This document shows, in pieces, positions 1 to 7,965 of a stretch of DNA of 64,000 nt. Origin of the DNA: Sandaracinaceae bacterium (GTDB taxonomy: Bacteria; Myxococcota_A; Polyangia; Polyangiales; Houyiibacteriaceae); NCBI GenBank assembly GCA_020633055.1, contig JACKEJ010000005.1:496001-560000 (forward strand). The letters are read 5' to 3'. Both the position numbers and the translations under genes were made by a program. How positions within the stretch are numbered: position 1 is the stretch's first letter; each line of letters begins with the position of its first letter. The notes below the pieces were generated by a model that saw only the letters and a program-made list of their open reading frames with translations, searched no databases and was not told the DNA's origin.

Positions 1-879
1 CACGGGCAGCGCGGCCGGCAGACGCATCGCGGACGGGGGCGCAGGCGCCCCCGCGGCGTTCCGCACGAAGAGCCCCAGCACCAGCGAAGCGGCTTCGACC
101 CCACGGCGCGCCTGGATGACGCAGTCACCCCGCGACAGGACCGAACGCTCCGCCTCGAGCGCCTCGACCTCGGGGATGAGCCCCGCCGCAGCCCGCTGCG
201 TCACGGCGTCCAGGCGCTCCTCGGCGAGGCTGAGCAGCTCGCGGCACACTTGCTCGGCGCGGCCCGCGGCGACCCACGACCAGTACGCTGCCGCCGCGCG
301 CCGCTCCAGCTCGATGAGCGCGAGCGCGCGGGTGTGGCCCGCGGCCGCGACGCCCAGCTCGGCTCGCTCACGTCCAGCGCGCCGCTCGTCGGTCTGGCGG
401 TCACGCAGCAGGGGCACACGCACGCCGACGCGCAGCTCGCCGCGGTCGAGCGTCTGGTCGGAGTAGTACGTGGGGTAGCGCGCCTCCCCGTCGACCCCCT
501 GCCCGTAGCGGTAGCGCGCCCAGAACTCGGCGCCCAGCCAAGGCGTGGGCGCGCGCAGCTCGGCGTCCGCGCGGCGCAGCTCGTAGTACCCCCCTTGCGT
601 GAGCGCCCCCCGCACGCTCAGCGTCGGGTCGAAGGCCCCGCGCGCGCGCAGCAGCTCGGCCTCCGCGACGCTCTCGTTGGCGAGCGCAGCGCTGACGCTC
701 GGGTGGTGCTCCACCGTAGACTGCAGCACGTGCTCGACGGTGAGCGGCCCGTCGGCCTCGCTCTGCGCGCGTCCCTCTTGCGAACACAGCGCCACGAAGG
801 CCGCCGGCAGCCACGCGCAGCGCCTCGCGGGACGCCCACGTCGTGCGCGGCGCATGGACACTCCACAGGCCCCGCTCAT
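1..879 (-). CDS. TolC-family outer-membrane efflux protein (3' end beyond window)
   Basis: The frame stays open from ATG 879 to the window edge, giving the first 293 residues. After a basic N-terminus and a hydrophobic stretch ending near AQSEADG (a likely signal peptide), the protein has the alternating Ala/Leu/Glu/Arg helices of the TolC/OEP family, including HPSVSAALANESVAEAELL and a later long helix rich in ELERRAAAYW-type residues. TolC proteins form the outer-membrane and periplasmic duct of tripartite exporters. The start overlaps the stop of the HlyD-like gene by 4 nt (ATGA), so it is the third gene of a translationally coupled export operon. An internal ATG at 855 would give a tidier signal peptide. 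The family call is firm, the substrate unknown. Confidence 0.8.
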   Translation of the reverse strand, partial: MSGACGVSMRRARRGRPARRCAWLPAAFVALCSQEGRAQSEADGPLTVEHVLQSTVEHHPSVSAALANESVAEAELLRARGAFDPTLSVRGALTQGGYYELRRADAELRAPTPWLGAEFWARYRYGQGVDGEARYPTYYSDQTLDRGELRVGVRVPLLRDRQTDERRAGRERAELGVAAAGHTRALALIELERRAAAAYWSWVAAGRAEQVCRELLSLAEERLDAVTQRAAAGLIPEVEALEAERSVLSRGDCVIQARRGVEAASLVLGLFVRNAAGAPAPPSAMRLPAALPV

Positions 880-2222
880 GAGGCCCCTCCGGAGCCTGCC
901 TCGTACCCCGTGGAGGGCGCGCGATCGTAGCGGGGCGGGAAGCCGTTCAGCTGACGCCACAGCTCGAAGCCGACGGTGACCTCTTCCAGCAACAGCCAGC
1001 CCTTCACGCGCGTGCCCTGCCTCAAGAACGTGGGGTCGGGCCAGGGCTCGTGGTCGGGGTCGGGCACCACCACCACGCGGAAGTCCCCGCGCCCATCGTC
1101 GGACGTGTCCACGAACGCAACGCGCCCGGCAAAGCTCCCGACCGCGACGCTCGGCCACCCCGCGAACTGCACGGCCGGCCAACCCTCGAACTGGAGCCGC
1201 ACCTCGCGCCCTGGGCTCACGAGGGCCGCGTCGTTGCCGTCGACGTAGAGTTGGACCGAGCGCGACGCCGTGCGTGGCACGAGCAGCGCCAACGTCGCGC
1301 CGCTGGAGACCTGCGCCCCCCCTTGCTGGGACATGATGCGCTGCACGACACCCGCGCGTGGCGCACGCACCCTCTGCGCGCTCTGCTGCGCCAGCCGCGA
1401 CTCGGCCTGGACGAGAGACGCACGGGCCGAAGCCACCTGGGTCTCCGCCGAGCGGAGGGAAGCGTCGGCGGCGCGCAGGTCGGCCTCCGTGGACGCTTCG
1501 ACGCGGTCCAAAGCGGACCGCGCCACGCGCAGGCGGGCCTCCGAGGCGCTGACCGAGGCGCGCGCGGACCGCAACGAGGCCTGGGCGTCCGTCGCGCCCA
1601 GGGTCGCCAGCTCGCGCTCACGCTGCGAGGCGAGGCCGTCGCTCGAGAGTGATGCCACGCGCGCTTGCTGGATGTCCGCCGTGGCCACACGGGCCTCGGC
1701 CGTCACCAGCAGCTCACGCTGCGCCGTGAGCGTGTCGGTGGTCACGCGCACCTCTGCGCGGGCGGCCGCGATCTGCGCGTCGCGCGCCTGCCGCAACGCC
1801 TCCACGCGCTCGCGGAACGCGGTGACCTGCTCGACGTAGGCGGCGAGGCGTTCGGCCTGCGCGTCACGCTCGAGCGTGAGACGGGCCAGGCGGTCGGGGT
1901 CGTTGTCGCTCAGCTCCACGAGGAGCTCCCCCTCCTCGACCTGCTGGCCTTCGACCACGTGCCAACGCGCGATGCGTCCCGAGATGGTCGCCTCGATGAC
2001 CTGCGGTCGCTCGTCGGGCAGGAAGGCGAACACCTGCCCGGTCCCGGAGACGCTCTGGCGCCACGGGGCCAGCGCCGCGAAGCCCAGGAAGGCTGCGAAC
2101 GCGAGCGCCAGATAGCGCGCGCGGCGGACGGGCGTCGTGGTGTTGGGGACCAGACGCGAGGCGGGCAGCAGCACGGCGACGTGGCCGTCGTCCACCGCGG
2201 CGTGTCCGGGTCGAGAGCTCAT
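876..2222 (-). CDS. HlyD-family periplasmic adaptor subunit
   Basis: This 448-residue protein has one N-terminal membrane span (about residues 33-50, ALAFAAFLGFAALAPW), then a biotinyl-lipoyl-like half (GRIARWHVVEGQQVEEGELLV), a long coiled-coil hairpin of roughly 200 residues rich in Ala, Glu, Arg and Gln, the second lipoyl half (VRAPRAGVVQRIMSQQGG) and a beta-barrel region. That order is typical of HlyD adaptors, which join an inner-membrane ABC exporter to TolC. It starts inside the stop of the ABC-type gene (ATGA overlap) and ends in the start of the TolC gene, so all three are probably made together. The adaptor looks intact even though its partner ATPase does not. Confidence 0.88.
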   Translation of the reverse strand: MSSRPGHAAVDDGHVAVLLPASRLVPNTTTPVRRARYLALAFAAFLGFAALAPWRQSVSGTGQVFAFLPDERPQVIEATISGRIARWHVVEGQQVEEGELLVELSDNDPDRLARLTLERDAQAERLAAYVEQVTAFRERVEALRQARDAQIAAARAEVRVTTDTLTAQRELLVTAEARVATADIQQARVASLSSDGLASQRERELATLGATDAQASLRSARASVSASEARLRVARSALDRVEASTEADLRAADASLRSAETQVASARASLVQAESRLAQQSAQRVRAPRAGVVQRIMSQQGGAQVSSGATLALLVPRTASRSVQLYVDGNDAALVSPGREVRLQFEGWPAVQFAGWPSVAVGSFAGRVAFVDTSDDGRGDFRVVVVPDPDHEPWPDPTFLRQGTRVKGWLLLEEVTVGFELWRQLNGFPPRYDRAPSTGYEAGSGGAS

Positions 2223-4324
2223 GGGCTGTCCTCCGTGAGGGTGAGGTGGGCGTCGACGTGCGCGTCGAAGCCATCGGAGTGAGAGACGACGACGAGGGTC
2301 TGCTCGCGTCCGAGCGCGTCGAGCAGCGCGTGTCCGAGGGAGGGTGGGAGCGCGTCGAGCGTGCGGTCGAGCACCAAGAGGCCCGGCTGCGCGGCGAGGG
2401 CGCGCGCCACGGTGAGCCGCAGCGCGTCCGTGCGCGTGAGGGGCGTGCCCGACGGCGTCAGCACGGTCTGCAGTCCGTCCGGCAGCGCGCGCACGTGCTC
2501 GGCGAGACCCACGCGCTCGAGGGTCTCCCAGATCTCGCGTGCCGAGATGGCGCGGCCGACCGCGCTGACGTTCTCGGCGATCGTGGTGGGTAGCACCTCG
2601 GCGCCGTCCACCACCGCCACCCGCTGTCGCAGCGCCCGCAGGCTGACGTCGCGCAGGTCTTCGCCGTCCAGGAGCACGGCGCCGGCCGATGGCGCACGCA
2701 ACCCGAACAGCACGTCGACCAGGACGTCGGTGCGGCGCTCGTCCCCGCTGACCCGCAGCCGCCGGCCTGGCGCCACGCGCAGGCTGAGACCGTCCAGCAG
2801 GCCGTCGGCGGAGCTCACGGTGGAGAGCTCGAGCGCGGCCGGCCCGCGTCCGCGTCCGCGTCCGCGGAGCGTGGCCGCGCCCCCTTCGCGCTCGAGGGGC
2901 TGGTAGAGCAGGACGTGCAGCTTGTCGGCCGACGCCGCGAGGTCGTAGGCCGTCTCCAGCTTCGTGCCGAGCTTGTTCAGGGACGCCACGACGGCGCCCA
3001 CCACCAGCTCCGCCGCGACCAGCTGACCGATGGTGAGCTCGCGCTGGATGACGAGCCAGCCGCCGATGCCGAGCAACGCCGCGCTCGTGATCACCTGCAG
3101 CCCGAGCGTACCGACGTACTGCCGGAACACGACTCGGAAGTGGGCGTCCCGGGCCCCGAGCCACGCCGCCGCCAGCCGGTCGAGACGGCGCTGGGCGAAC
3201 TCGGCGCCGCCCGCGAGCTTGAGCGTGATGCGTTGCGCGGCCATGTCCTCGAGCCACGCGGCGACCGCGTACTTCGCCTTGGACTCGTCGATGGCGGTGC
3301 GCGTACCGCCGCGCCCGAGGACGCGCAGCACGATGGCCACGCCGAGGATGATGAGGCCACCGAAGGCGAGCAGGACGGGGTGGTAGAACGCGAGCAGGAG
3401 CAAGCCCGCGAACGTCGCCAGCGCTGCCTCGATGCCGCCGATGGCGAGCGACGCGAGCGCCTTCTGTGCGACGAACACGTCGAAGAAGCGGTTCAGCAGC
3501 TCGGGCCCGTGCCGCTGGTCGAGCGCGTCGACGTGGAGCCGCGGTAGGCGCGTGGCCAGCTCCGACACGACGCGTACGAACAGGCGCCGCTGCACGACCT
3601 CGGCCATGAAGGCCTGCAGCCCCTGGAGGCAAGCGGCGAAGACGAGCCCGGCGGCGAGCATCAGCGTGAGGACCACGATGGGCTGGAGCAGCGTCCCGAA
3701 CGCGACCGTGTTGACCAGGACCTGCACGGTCAAGGGCAACACGAGCGACAGGACGCCCACCCCCATGGCGTAGACGGCGATGGCGAGCAGGTCCGAGCGG
3801 TCTGCGCGCAACAGGTCGCTCACCATCCGCCAGACCGAAGGGTGCTCGCTGGTCGGCAACACGAACGCCGTCGGAGAGTCGACCGCGAGCCACGTGTGCT
3901 CGGCGGCTGCGCTCGCGTGCCCGAGGCGGTCGGCGAGCGCGTCCGGGTCCAACCAGGCGCGAGACCCGTCTTCGTCCTCGACGCGCACCAGCCGAGCGAC
4001 GCGCTCGAGGAGCAGGACCACCGAGCCGCTCCGATCGAGCGCCGCGACGGGGCGCCCCGTGCGCAGCTCGGAGCAGACGACCGACACGGGCGCGTCGAAG
4101 CGCTGGAGGGCGATCCCGCGCCGCGCGAGCCGCGTGACCAACATGTCGACCGGACCCGGCGGGGGTGGGTCCGTGCCCTCCTCGACGACGTCGGGCATGT
4201 CGAGGTCCGCGGACCGCTCGACGAGCGCCTCTGGGGTGGCGGCGGGGAGTGGTGAGTGAGTCGGCAGGCCGATCAGGTCGCGCAGGCGCTCGACGAAGGG
4301 GTCTCGGGTGGACGGCAGTGACAT
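2219..4324 (-). CDS. Type I secretion-like ABC membrane protein with degenerate ATPase domain
   Basis: Layout of the 701 residues: a soluble N-terminal region of about 175 residues (possibly a peptidase-C39-like remnant), an ABC exporter membrane domain (about 178-460, with hydrophobic pairs near 180-235, 300-340 and 410-445), and a C-terminal NBD (about 480-701). The NBD keeps the fold landmarks but not the chemistry. The Walker A position reads VSGDERRTD with no GKS/T. The Q-loop position is VVDGAE, the signature is LTRTD instead of LSGGQ, and Walker B is LLVLDRT with Arg for the catalytic Glu. Only the H-loop (VVVSHS) remains. The frame is continuous, so this is not a frameshift artefact. 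First gene of an operon with HlyD and TolC partners. ATG 4324 is chosen; a TTG lies 9 nt upstream. Confidence 0.85.
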   Translation of the reverse strand: MSLPSTRDPFVERLRDLIGLPTHSPLPAATPEALVERSADLDMPDVVEEGTDPPPPGPVDMLVTRLARRGIALQRFDAPVSVVCSELRTGRPVAALDRSGSVVLLLERVARLVRVEDEDGSRAWLDPDALADRLGHASAAAEHTWLAVDSPTAFVLPTSEHPSVWRMVSDLLRADRSDLLAIAVYAMGVGVLSLVLPLTVQVLVNTVAFGTLLQPIVVLTLMLAAGLVFAACLQGLQAFMAEVVQRRLFVRVVSELATRLPRLHVDALDQRHGPELLNRFFDVFVAQKALASLAIGGIEAALATFAGLLLLAFYHPVLLAFGGLIILGVAIVLRVLGRGGTRTAIDESKAKYAVAAWLEDMAAQRITLKLAGGAEFAQRRLDRLAAAWLGARDAHFRVVFRQYVGTLGLQVITSAALLGIGGWLVIQRELTIGQLVAAELVVGAVVASLNKLGTKLETAYDLAASADKLHVLLYQPLEREGGAATLRGRGRGRGPAALELSTVSSADGLLDGLSLRVAPGRRLRVSGDERRTDVLVDVLFGLRAPSAGAVLLDGEDLRDVSLRALRQRVAVVDGAEVLPTTIAENVSAVGRAISAREIWETLERVGLAEHVRALPDGLQTVLTPSGTPLTRTDALRLTVARALAAQPGLLVLDRTLDALPPSLGHALLDALGREQTLVVVSHSDGFDAHVDAHLTLTEDSP

Positions 4325-4329
4325 GCAAG

Positions 4330-4377
4330 ACAAATCATGTATTTGTTTGCCCGAAAGTCAATGCATGATATTATATT
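4330..4377. promoter_or_regulatory. AT-rich divergent promoter/operator region
   Basis: This AT-rich island lies between the exporter operon (reverse) and the winged-helix gene (forward). ACAAAT (4330-4335) and ATTTGT (4341-4346) form a perfect 6-bp inverted repeat with a 5-nt spacer. On the reverse strand a TTGACT box (4357-4362) is followed 17 nt later by ATGATT, which overlaps the palindrome and lies next to the exporter start codon. On the forward strand TGATATTATATT (4366-4377) could serve as a -10 region. A repressor on the palindrome would cover the exporter promoter. The binding protein is not known; the adjacent regulator is the obvious candidate. Confidence 0.5.
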
Positions 4378-4443
4378 CACGTATTATCTAGCAGGTCGTC
4401 GGCCTACGCTCTCGACGGCCGCTCTCCGCCACGAGGTCCGCAG

Positions 4444-4737
4444 ATGCCCGAAGCCACCTCCCACACATGGACTTTCTTGAGCAATCACGCGCATGTACTG
4501 CTCTGCATCGCGCGCGACCCGGACGCGCGCGTGCGCGACATCGCGGAGCAGGTCGGCATCACGGAGCGCGCTGTCCAGCGCATCCTGACCGAGCTGGAAG
4601 ACGGACGCGTGCTCGCCCGCGAGCGTCGTGGCCGCCGCACACACTACGCGATCGAGGCGAACGCGCGGCTGCGGCACCCCTTGGAGTCCCACCGCAGCGT
4701 CGCGGACCTAGTGCGGCTGGTGGAACACGACGGCTGA
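4444..4737 (+). CDS. Small winged-helix transcriptional regulator (MarR/ArsR-like)
   Basis: This 97-residue protein is almost entirely one winged helix-turn-helix domain. A helix with NHAHVLLCIARDP is followed by the HTH (RVRDIAEQVGITERAVQRILTEL) and the wing (RVLARERRGRRTHYAI), which ends in a short polar tail. Such single-domain regulators occur in many bacteria and usually act as dimers on nearby promoters. No metal-binding cysteines or ligand domain is visible, so the signal cannot be inferred. It is transcribed divergently from the ABC/HlyD/TolC operon across an AT-rich gap holding a palindrome, which suggests local control, but that is inference. Confidence 0.75.
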   Translation: MPEATSHTWTFLSNHAHVLLCIARDPDARVRDIAEQVGITERAVQRILTELEDGRVLARERRGRRTHYAIEANARLRHPLESHRSVADLVRLVEHDG

Positions 4738-4827
4738 GCGCGGCGCCCGACCGTCGCGTGGCCCGAGCCCGGGGGCGCGCGGCTCGTCCCGTGGAGTCTC
4801 CCTCGGTCGCTTTCTACGCCCCGTCCC

Positions 4828-4856
4828 TTGACACCCCCCGGTGCCCCTCGCATGCT
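4828..4856 (+). promoter_or_regulatory. Predicted sigma-70 promoter of rpsO
   Basis: TTGACA (4828-4833) is followed after exactly 17 nt by CATGCT (4851-4856). The -35 box is perfect and the -10 weak. The start point would fall near 4863, giving a leader of about 70 nt that contains the hairpin in front of rpsO. Confidence 0.45.
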
Positions 4857-4885
4857 CCGCCGGCTCTTTTCCTACGTTGCAGATA

Positions 4886-4921
4886 CGGGGGCCCCTGCTG
4901 TTTAGAGCCAGCAAGCCCCCG
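4886..4921 (+). promoter_or_regulatory. Leader hairpin before rpsO (candidate S15 autoregulatory element)
   Basis: CGGGGGC (4886-4892) pairs with GCCCCCG (4915-4921), and TGCTG (4896-4900) pairs inside it with CAGCA (4909-4913), leaving a CCC bulge on one side, a single A on the other and an 8-nt loop. The hairpin ends 13 nt before the rpsO ATG, over the likely ribosome-loading region. Ribosomal protein S15 is known to repress its own mRNA through different leader structures in different bacteria, so such a role is plausible. No homology to a described S15 leader can be claimed from reading alone. Confidence 0.5.
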
Positions 4922-4934
4922 AGAGACGATGAGA

Positions 4935-5204
4935 ATGGCTCAGACCACTGACCGACGCGCGGAAATCATCAATCAGTTCCGCACCCATGAAAACGACACC
5001 GGTTCCCCCGAGGTCCAGATCGCGCTCCTCACGGACCGCATCCAGTACCTCACGGAGCACTTCCAGACCCACAAGAAGGACCACCACAGCCGGCGTGGGC
5101 TCCTGAAGATGGTGTCCCAACGTCGCGGCCTGCTTGACTACGTCAAGCGCAACGACATCGAGCGCTACCGCAAGATCATCACGGCGCTCGGCATTCGTAA
5201 GTAA
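4935..5204 (+). CDS. rpsO: 30S ribosomal protein S15
   Basis: The 89 residues match S15 along the whole length: an N-terminal helix with AEIINQFRTHENDTGSPEVQ, then the 16S-binding helices with HFQTHKKDHHSRRGLLKMVSQR and the C-terminal YRKIITALGIRK. S15 binds the central domain of 16S rRNA early in 30S assembly. ATG 4935 gives the usual family length; an in-frame ATG at 4929 would add two residues. It lies upstream of pnp, the classic rpsO-pnp order, but is separated from it by a strong terminator hairpin. Expression is probably controlled by the leader hairpin just upstream. Confidence 0.97.
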   Translation: MAQTTDRRAEIINQFRTHENDTGSPEVQIALLTDRIQYLTEHFQTHKKDHHSRRGLLKMVSQRRGLLDYVKRNDIERYRKIITALGIRK

Positions 5205-5210
5205 GCTGTG

Positions 5211-5243
5211 CGGCGGCTCGAGTTGGTTCGAGCCGCCGTTTTC
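5211..5243 (+). terminator. Intrinsic terminator after rpsO
   Basis: A perfect 11-bp stem (5211-5221 with 5228-5238, arms CGGCGGCTCGA and TCGAGCCGCCG) with a 6-nt loop is followed by TTTTC. It begins 6 nt after the rpsO stop, so it should end or attenuate the rpsO transcript before pnp. Confidence 0.85.
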
Positions 5244-5462
5244 AATTCCCAACCCAGCAGCTCCCTCGACCTGATACGTGGGTCGTTCGCTCTTCGCTTC
5301 GATGGCTCGAAGCACCGCAGCTGAAAAGCCCCGTCGAGCCATGGAACCGAGGATCGAGCCCCGCTCTCGTCGACCCCGGGCTGCGCCTACCGATGTCTCG
5401 GGCCTCCGCCTCGACGCTGCCATCCGTGCGCGTGGGCTGTCCGGGCATCTGGAGTGTGCCCA

Positions 5463-7778
5463 GTGATCATCAGAGAATCCGTCAAGATCGGTGACAAGAC
5501 CATCACCCTCGAGACCGGCCGCATCGCCAAGCAGGCGGGTGGCTCGGTCTTCATCTCGTGCGGCGAGTCCGTGCTGCTCGTCACGGCCTGCGGCAACGAG
5601 GAGGCGCGCCCCGGCACGTCCTTCCTCCCGCTGACCTGCGACTACATCGAGAAGACCTACGCCGCGGGCAAGATCCCCGGTGGCTTCTTCAAGCGCGAGG
5701 GGCGTCTGCGCGACCACGAGACGCTGACGTCGCGCATCATCGACCGCCCCTGCCGGCCGCTCTTCCCGGACGACTGGCGCGCCGAGATCCAGATCGTGGC
5801 GACGGTCATGTCGGCCGACCGCGAGAACCCGACCGACATCCTGGCCCTCACGGGCGCCTCGCTGGCGCTCATGCTGAGCCCCGTGCCCTGGGCCGGTCCC
5901 GTGGCCGGTGTGCGCGTGGGCAAGGTGGACGGCAAGCTCATCGCGAACCCCACCTTCAAGGACCTCGAGAAGAGCACCTGCGACATCGTCATCGCCGCCA
6001 CCAAGGACGCCATCGTCATGGTGGAGGGCGAGGCCCAGGAGCTGACCGAGGCCGAGATGGTGGAGGCGCTCGCGTTCGGCAAGGACGCCGTGCAGGGCGT
6101 GCTCGAGCTGCAGGAGCGCATCCGCGAGGCCGTCGGCAAGCCCAAGTTCGACCACACCCCCGCCGTGCCGGACGCGACCATCGCGGCGCGCGTGCGCGAC
6201 GTGGGCCTCGAGCCCATCAAGGCGGCCTGCAACGTGCGCGAGAAGTTCGCGCGCTACGCGGCGTTCAAGGCCGGCAAGAAGGCCACCGTGAAGGCGCTCG
6301 CGGGCGAGTTCGAGGGCCGCGAGGAAGAGATCAAGGAGGCCTACGGCGAGCTCCAGTACAACACCATGCGCGAGCAGGTGGTGTTCGAGAAGGTGCGCGT
6401 CGACGGCCGCGACACCCGCACGGTGCGCCCCATCGCCATCGAGGCGAGCCTGCTGCCCCGCGTGCACGGCAGCGCGCTCTTCACGCGCGGCGAGACGCAG
6501 TCCATCGTGACGGCGACCCTCGGGACCCGGCGCGACGAGCAGCGCATCGACGGCCTCACCGAGGACTCGTGGAAGAACTTCCTGCTGCACTACAACTTCC
6601 CTCCCTACAGCGTGGGCGAGACGAAGATGATGCGCGGCCCGGGCCGGCGTGAGATCGGCCACGGCAACCTCGCCGAGCGCGCCCTGAAGGGCGTCATCCC
6701 GGACAAGGAGGCCTTCCCCTACACCATCCGCATCGTCTCCGAGATCACGGAGTCGAACGGCTCGTCGTCCATGGCGACGGTCTGCGGCGGCAGCTTGGCC
6801 ATGATGGACGCGGGCATCCCCGTCCGGACGCCGGTCGCGGGCGTGGCCATGGGCCTCATCATGATCGGGGACAAGTACACGGTCCTCACGGACATCCTCG
6901 GCGACGAGGACCACCTGGGCGACATGGACTTCAAGGTGTGCGGCACCGCGAAGGGCATCACCGCCATCCAGATGGACATCAAGATCGGCGGTCTCACCAC
7001 CCAGATCATGAGCGAGGCGATGGACCAGGCGCGGGAGGCGCGCCTGCACATCCTCGGCGAGATGGCCAAGGTGCTCCCGGCCTCGCGCCCCGAGCTCAGC
7101 CGCTACGCGCCGCGCATCACCACCCTGAAGGTCAAGCCGGACCAGATCCGGACGATCATCGGACCGGGTGGCAAGATGATCAAGGCCATCGTCGAGCAGA
7201 CGGGCGTCGCCATCGACGTCGAGGACGACGGCACGGTCAACATCTCCTCGGACGACTCCGAGGCGGTGAAGAAGGCCATCGCCATCATCGAGAGCCTCAC
7301 GACCGAGCCCGAGGTGGGCGGCACGTACAAGGGCATCGTCAAGCGCATCGAGCGCTACGGCGCGTTCATCGAGATCGCCCCGGGCAAGGACGGCCTGTGC
7401 CACATCACCGACATGGCGTGGGACTACGTCGAGAACGTCGAGTCGCTGATGCAGCTGGGCGACGAGGTCGAGGTGAAGATCACGGCCATCGACCGCGAGG
7501 GGCGCATCCGCCTGTCGCGCAAGGAGCTGCTCGAGAAGCCCGAGGGCTACGTGGAGCGTCCGCCCCGCGAGGACCGCGGCGACCGCGGTGATCGTGGCGA
7601 TCGCGGCGACCGTGGCGACCGCCCCCGCCGTGACCGAGACCGTGGTGACCGCCCGCGCCGTGACCGTGGGCCGCGCGAGGGTGGCGAGGGCGGCGAGCCC
7701 CGTCGTCGGCGCCGCCGCGAGGGTGGCGAGGGTGGCGGTGAGGGCGGCAGCGCGCCGTCCGGTGGCGCCGAGGGCTGA
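5463..7778 (+). CDS. pnp: Polyribonucleotide nucleotidyltransferase (PNPase)
   Basis: PNPase degrades RNA 3' to 5' with phosphate and also works in the degradosome. The 771 residues show two RNase PH domains separated by an all-helical linker, with the second PH domain carrying the catalytic acidic motif GDEDHLGDMDFKVCGT. Then follow a KH domain (IRTIIGPGGKMIKAI) and an S1 domain (GTYKGIVKRIERYGAFIEI). The protein ends in about 75 low-complexity residues: repeated Asp-Arg-Gly units followed by Arg/Glu/Gly-rich blocks, probably disordered and RNA-binding. GTG 5463 is chosen because the family begins MIIRESVKIG and a GGAG lies 8 nt upstream. It follows rpsO after a terminator, so it may have its own promoter. 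Confidence 0.96.
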   Translation: MIIRESVKIGDKTITLETGRIAKQAGGSVFISCGESVLLVTACGNEEARPGTSFLPLTCDYIEKTYAAGKIPGGFFKREGRLRDHETLTSRIIDRPCRPLFPDDWRAEIQIVATVMSADRENPTDILALTGASLALMLSPVPWAGPVAGVRVGKVDGKLIANPTFKDLEKSTCDIVIAATKDAIVMVEGEAQELTEAEMVEALAFGKDAVQGVLELQERIREAVGKPKFDHTPAVPDATIAARVRDVGLEPIKAACNVREKFARYAAFKAGKKATVKALAGEFEGREEEIKEAYGELQYNTMREQVVFEKVRVDGRDTRTVRPIAIEASLLPRVHGSALFTRGETQSIVTATLGTRRDEQRIDGLTEDSWKNFLLHYNFPPYSVGETKMMRGPGRREIGHGNLAERALKGVIPDKEAFPYTIRIVSEITESNGSSSMATVCGGSLAMMDAGIPVRTPVAGVAMGLIMIGDKYTVLTDILGDEDHLGDMDFKVCGTAKGITAIQMDIKIGGLTTQIMSEAMDQAREARLHILGEMAKVLPASRPELSRYAPRITTLKVKPDQIRTIIGPGGKMIKAIVEQTGVAIDVEDDGTVNISSDDSEAVKKAIAIIESLTTEPEVGGTYKGIVKRIERYGAFIEIAPGKDGLCHITDMAWDYVENVESLMQLGDEVEVKITAIDREGRIRLSRKELLEKPEGYVERPPREDRGDRGDRGDRGDRGDRPRRDRDRGDRPRRDRGPREGGEGGEPRRRRRREGGEGGGEGGSAPSGGAEG

Positions 7779-7821
7779 GCCCCAGCGACACGTCACGGCT
7801 TGTCCGTGAGTCCAACGACGT

Positions 7822-7857
7822 CCGGCCGGTCGCGTGAGTGCCCGGCCGGTGCCGTTT
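7822..7857 (+). terminator. Possible terminator after pnp
   Basis: Two copies of the self-complementary octamer CCGGCCGG (7822-7829 and 7842-7849) can pair as an 8-bp stem with a 12-nt loop, followed a few bases later by TTTT (7854-7857). Placement 40 nt after the pnp stop fits a terminator. The T run is short and offset, so confidence is moderate. Confidence 0.45.
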
Positions 7858-7965
7858 TGGGGGAAGACGAGCGGCGCAGAGCGCGATTTTCGTGAGCTGA
7901 TGGCCGCGTCGACGCGTCGCGCGTATCACGCCAAGGCGCCCTGCGCGCGCAGACGGCGGGGCTAG

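Noticed and set aside
876..4328. A continuous 1150-codon frame running across the HlyD and ABC genes
   Set aside because: Its first two thirds are arginine/alanine/proline-rich shadow sequence in the wrong frame; the ABC protein is in the other frame and only the last part is the real HlyD.
7563..7680. Tandem GACCGCGGC-like units resembling a short repeat array or CRISPR
   Set aside because: Units are 9 nt, in frame and encode Asp-Arg-Gly repeats of PNPase; there are no unique spacers.
4902..7796. A 964-codon open frame opposite pnp
   Set aside because: It is antisense to strongly conserved rpsO/pnp, has His/Leu/Asp-rich shadow composition typical of GC-rich DNA and no family match.
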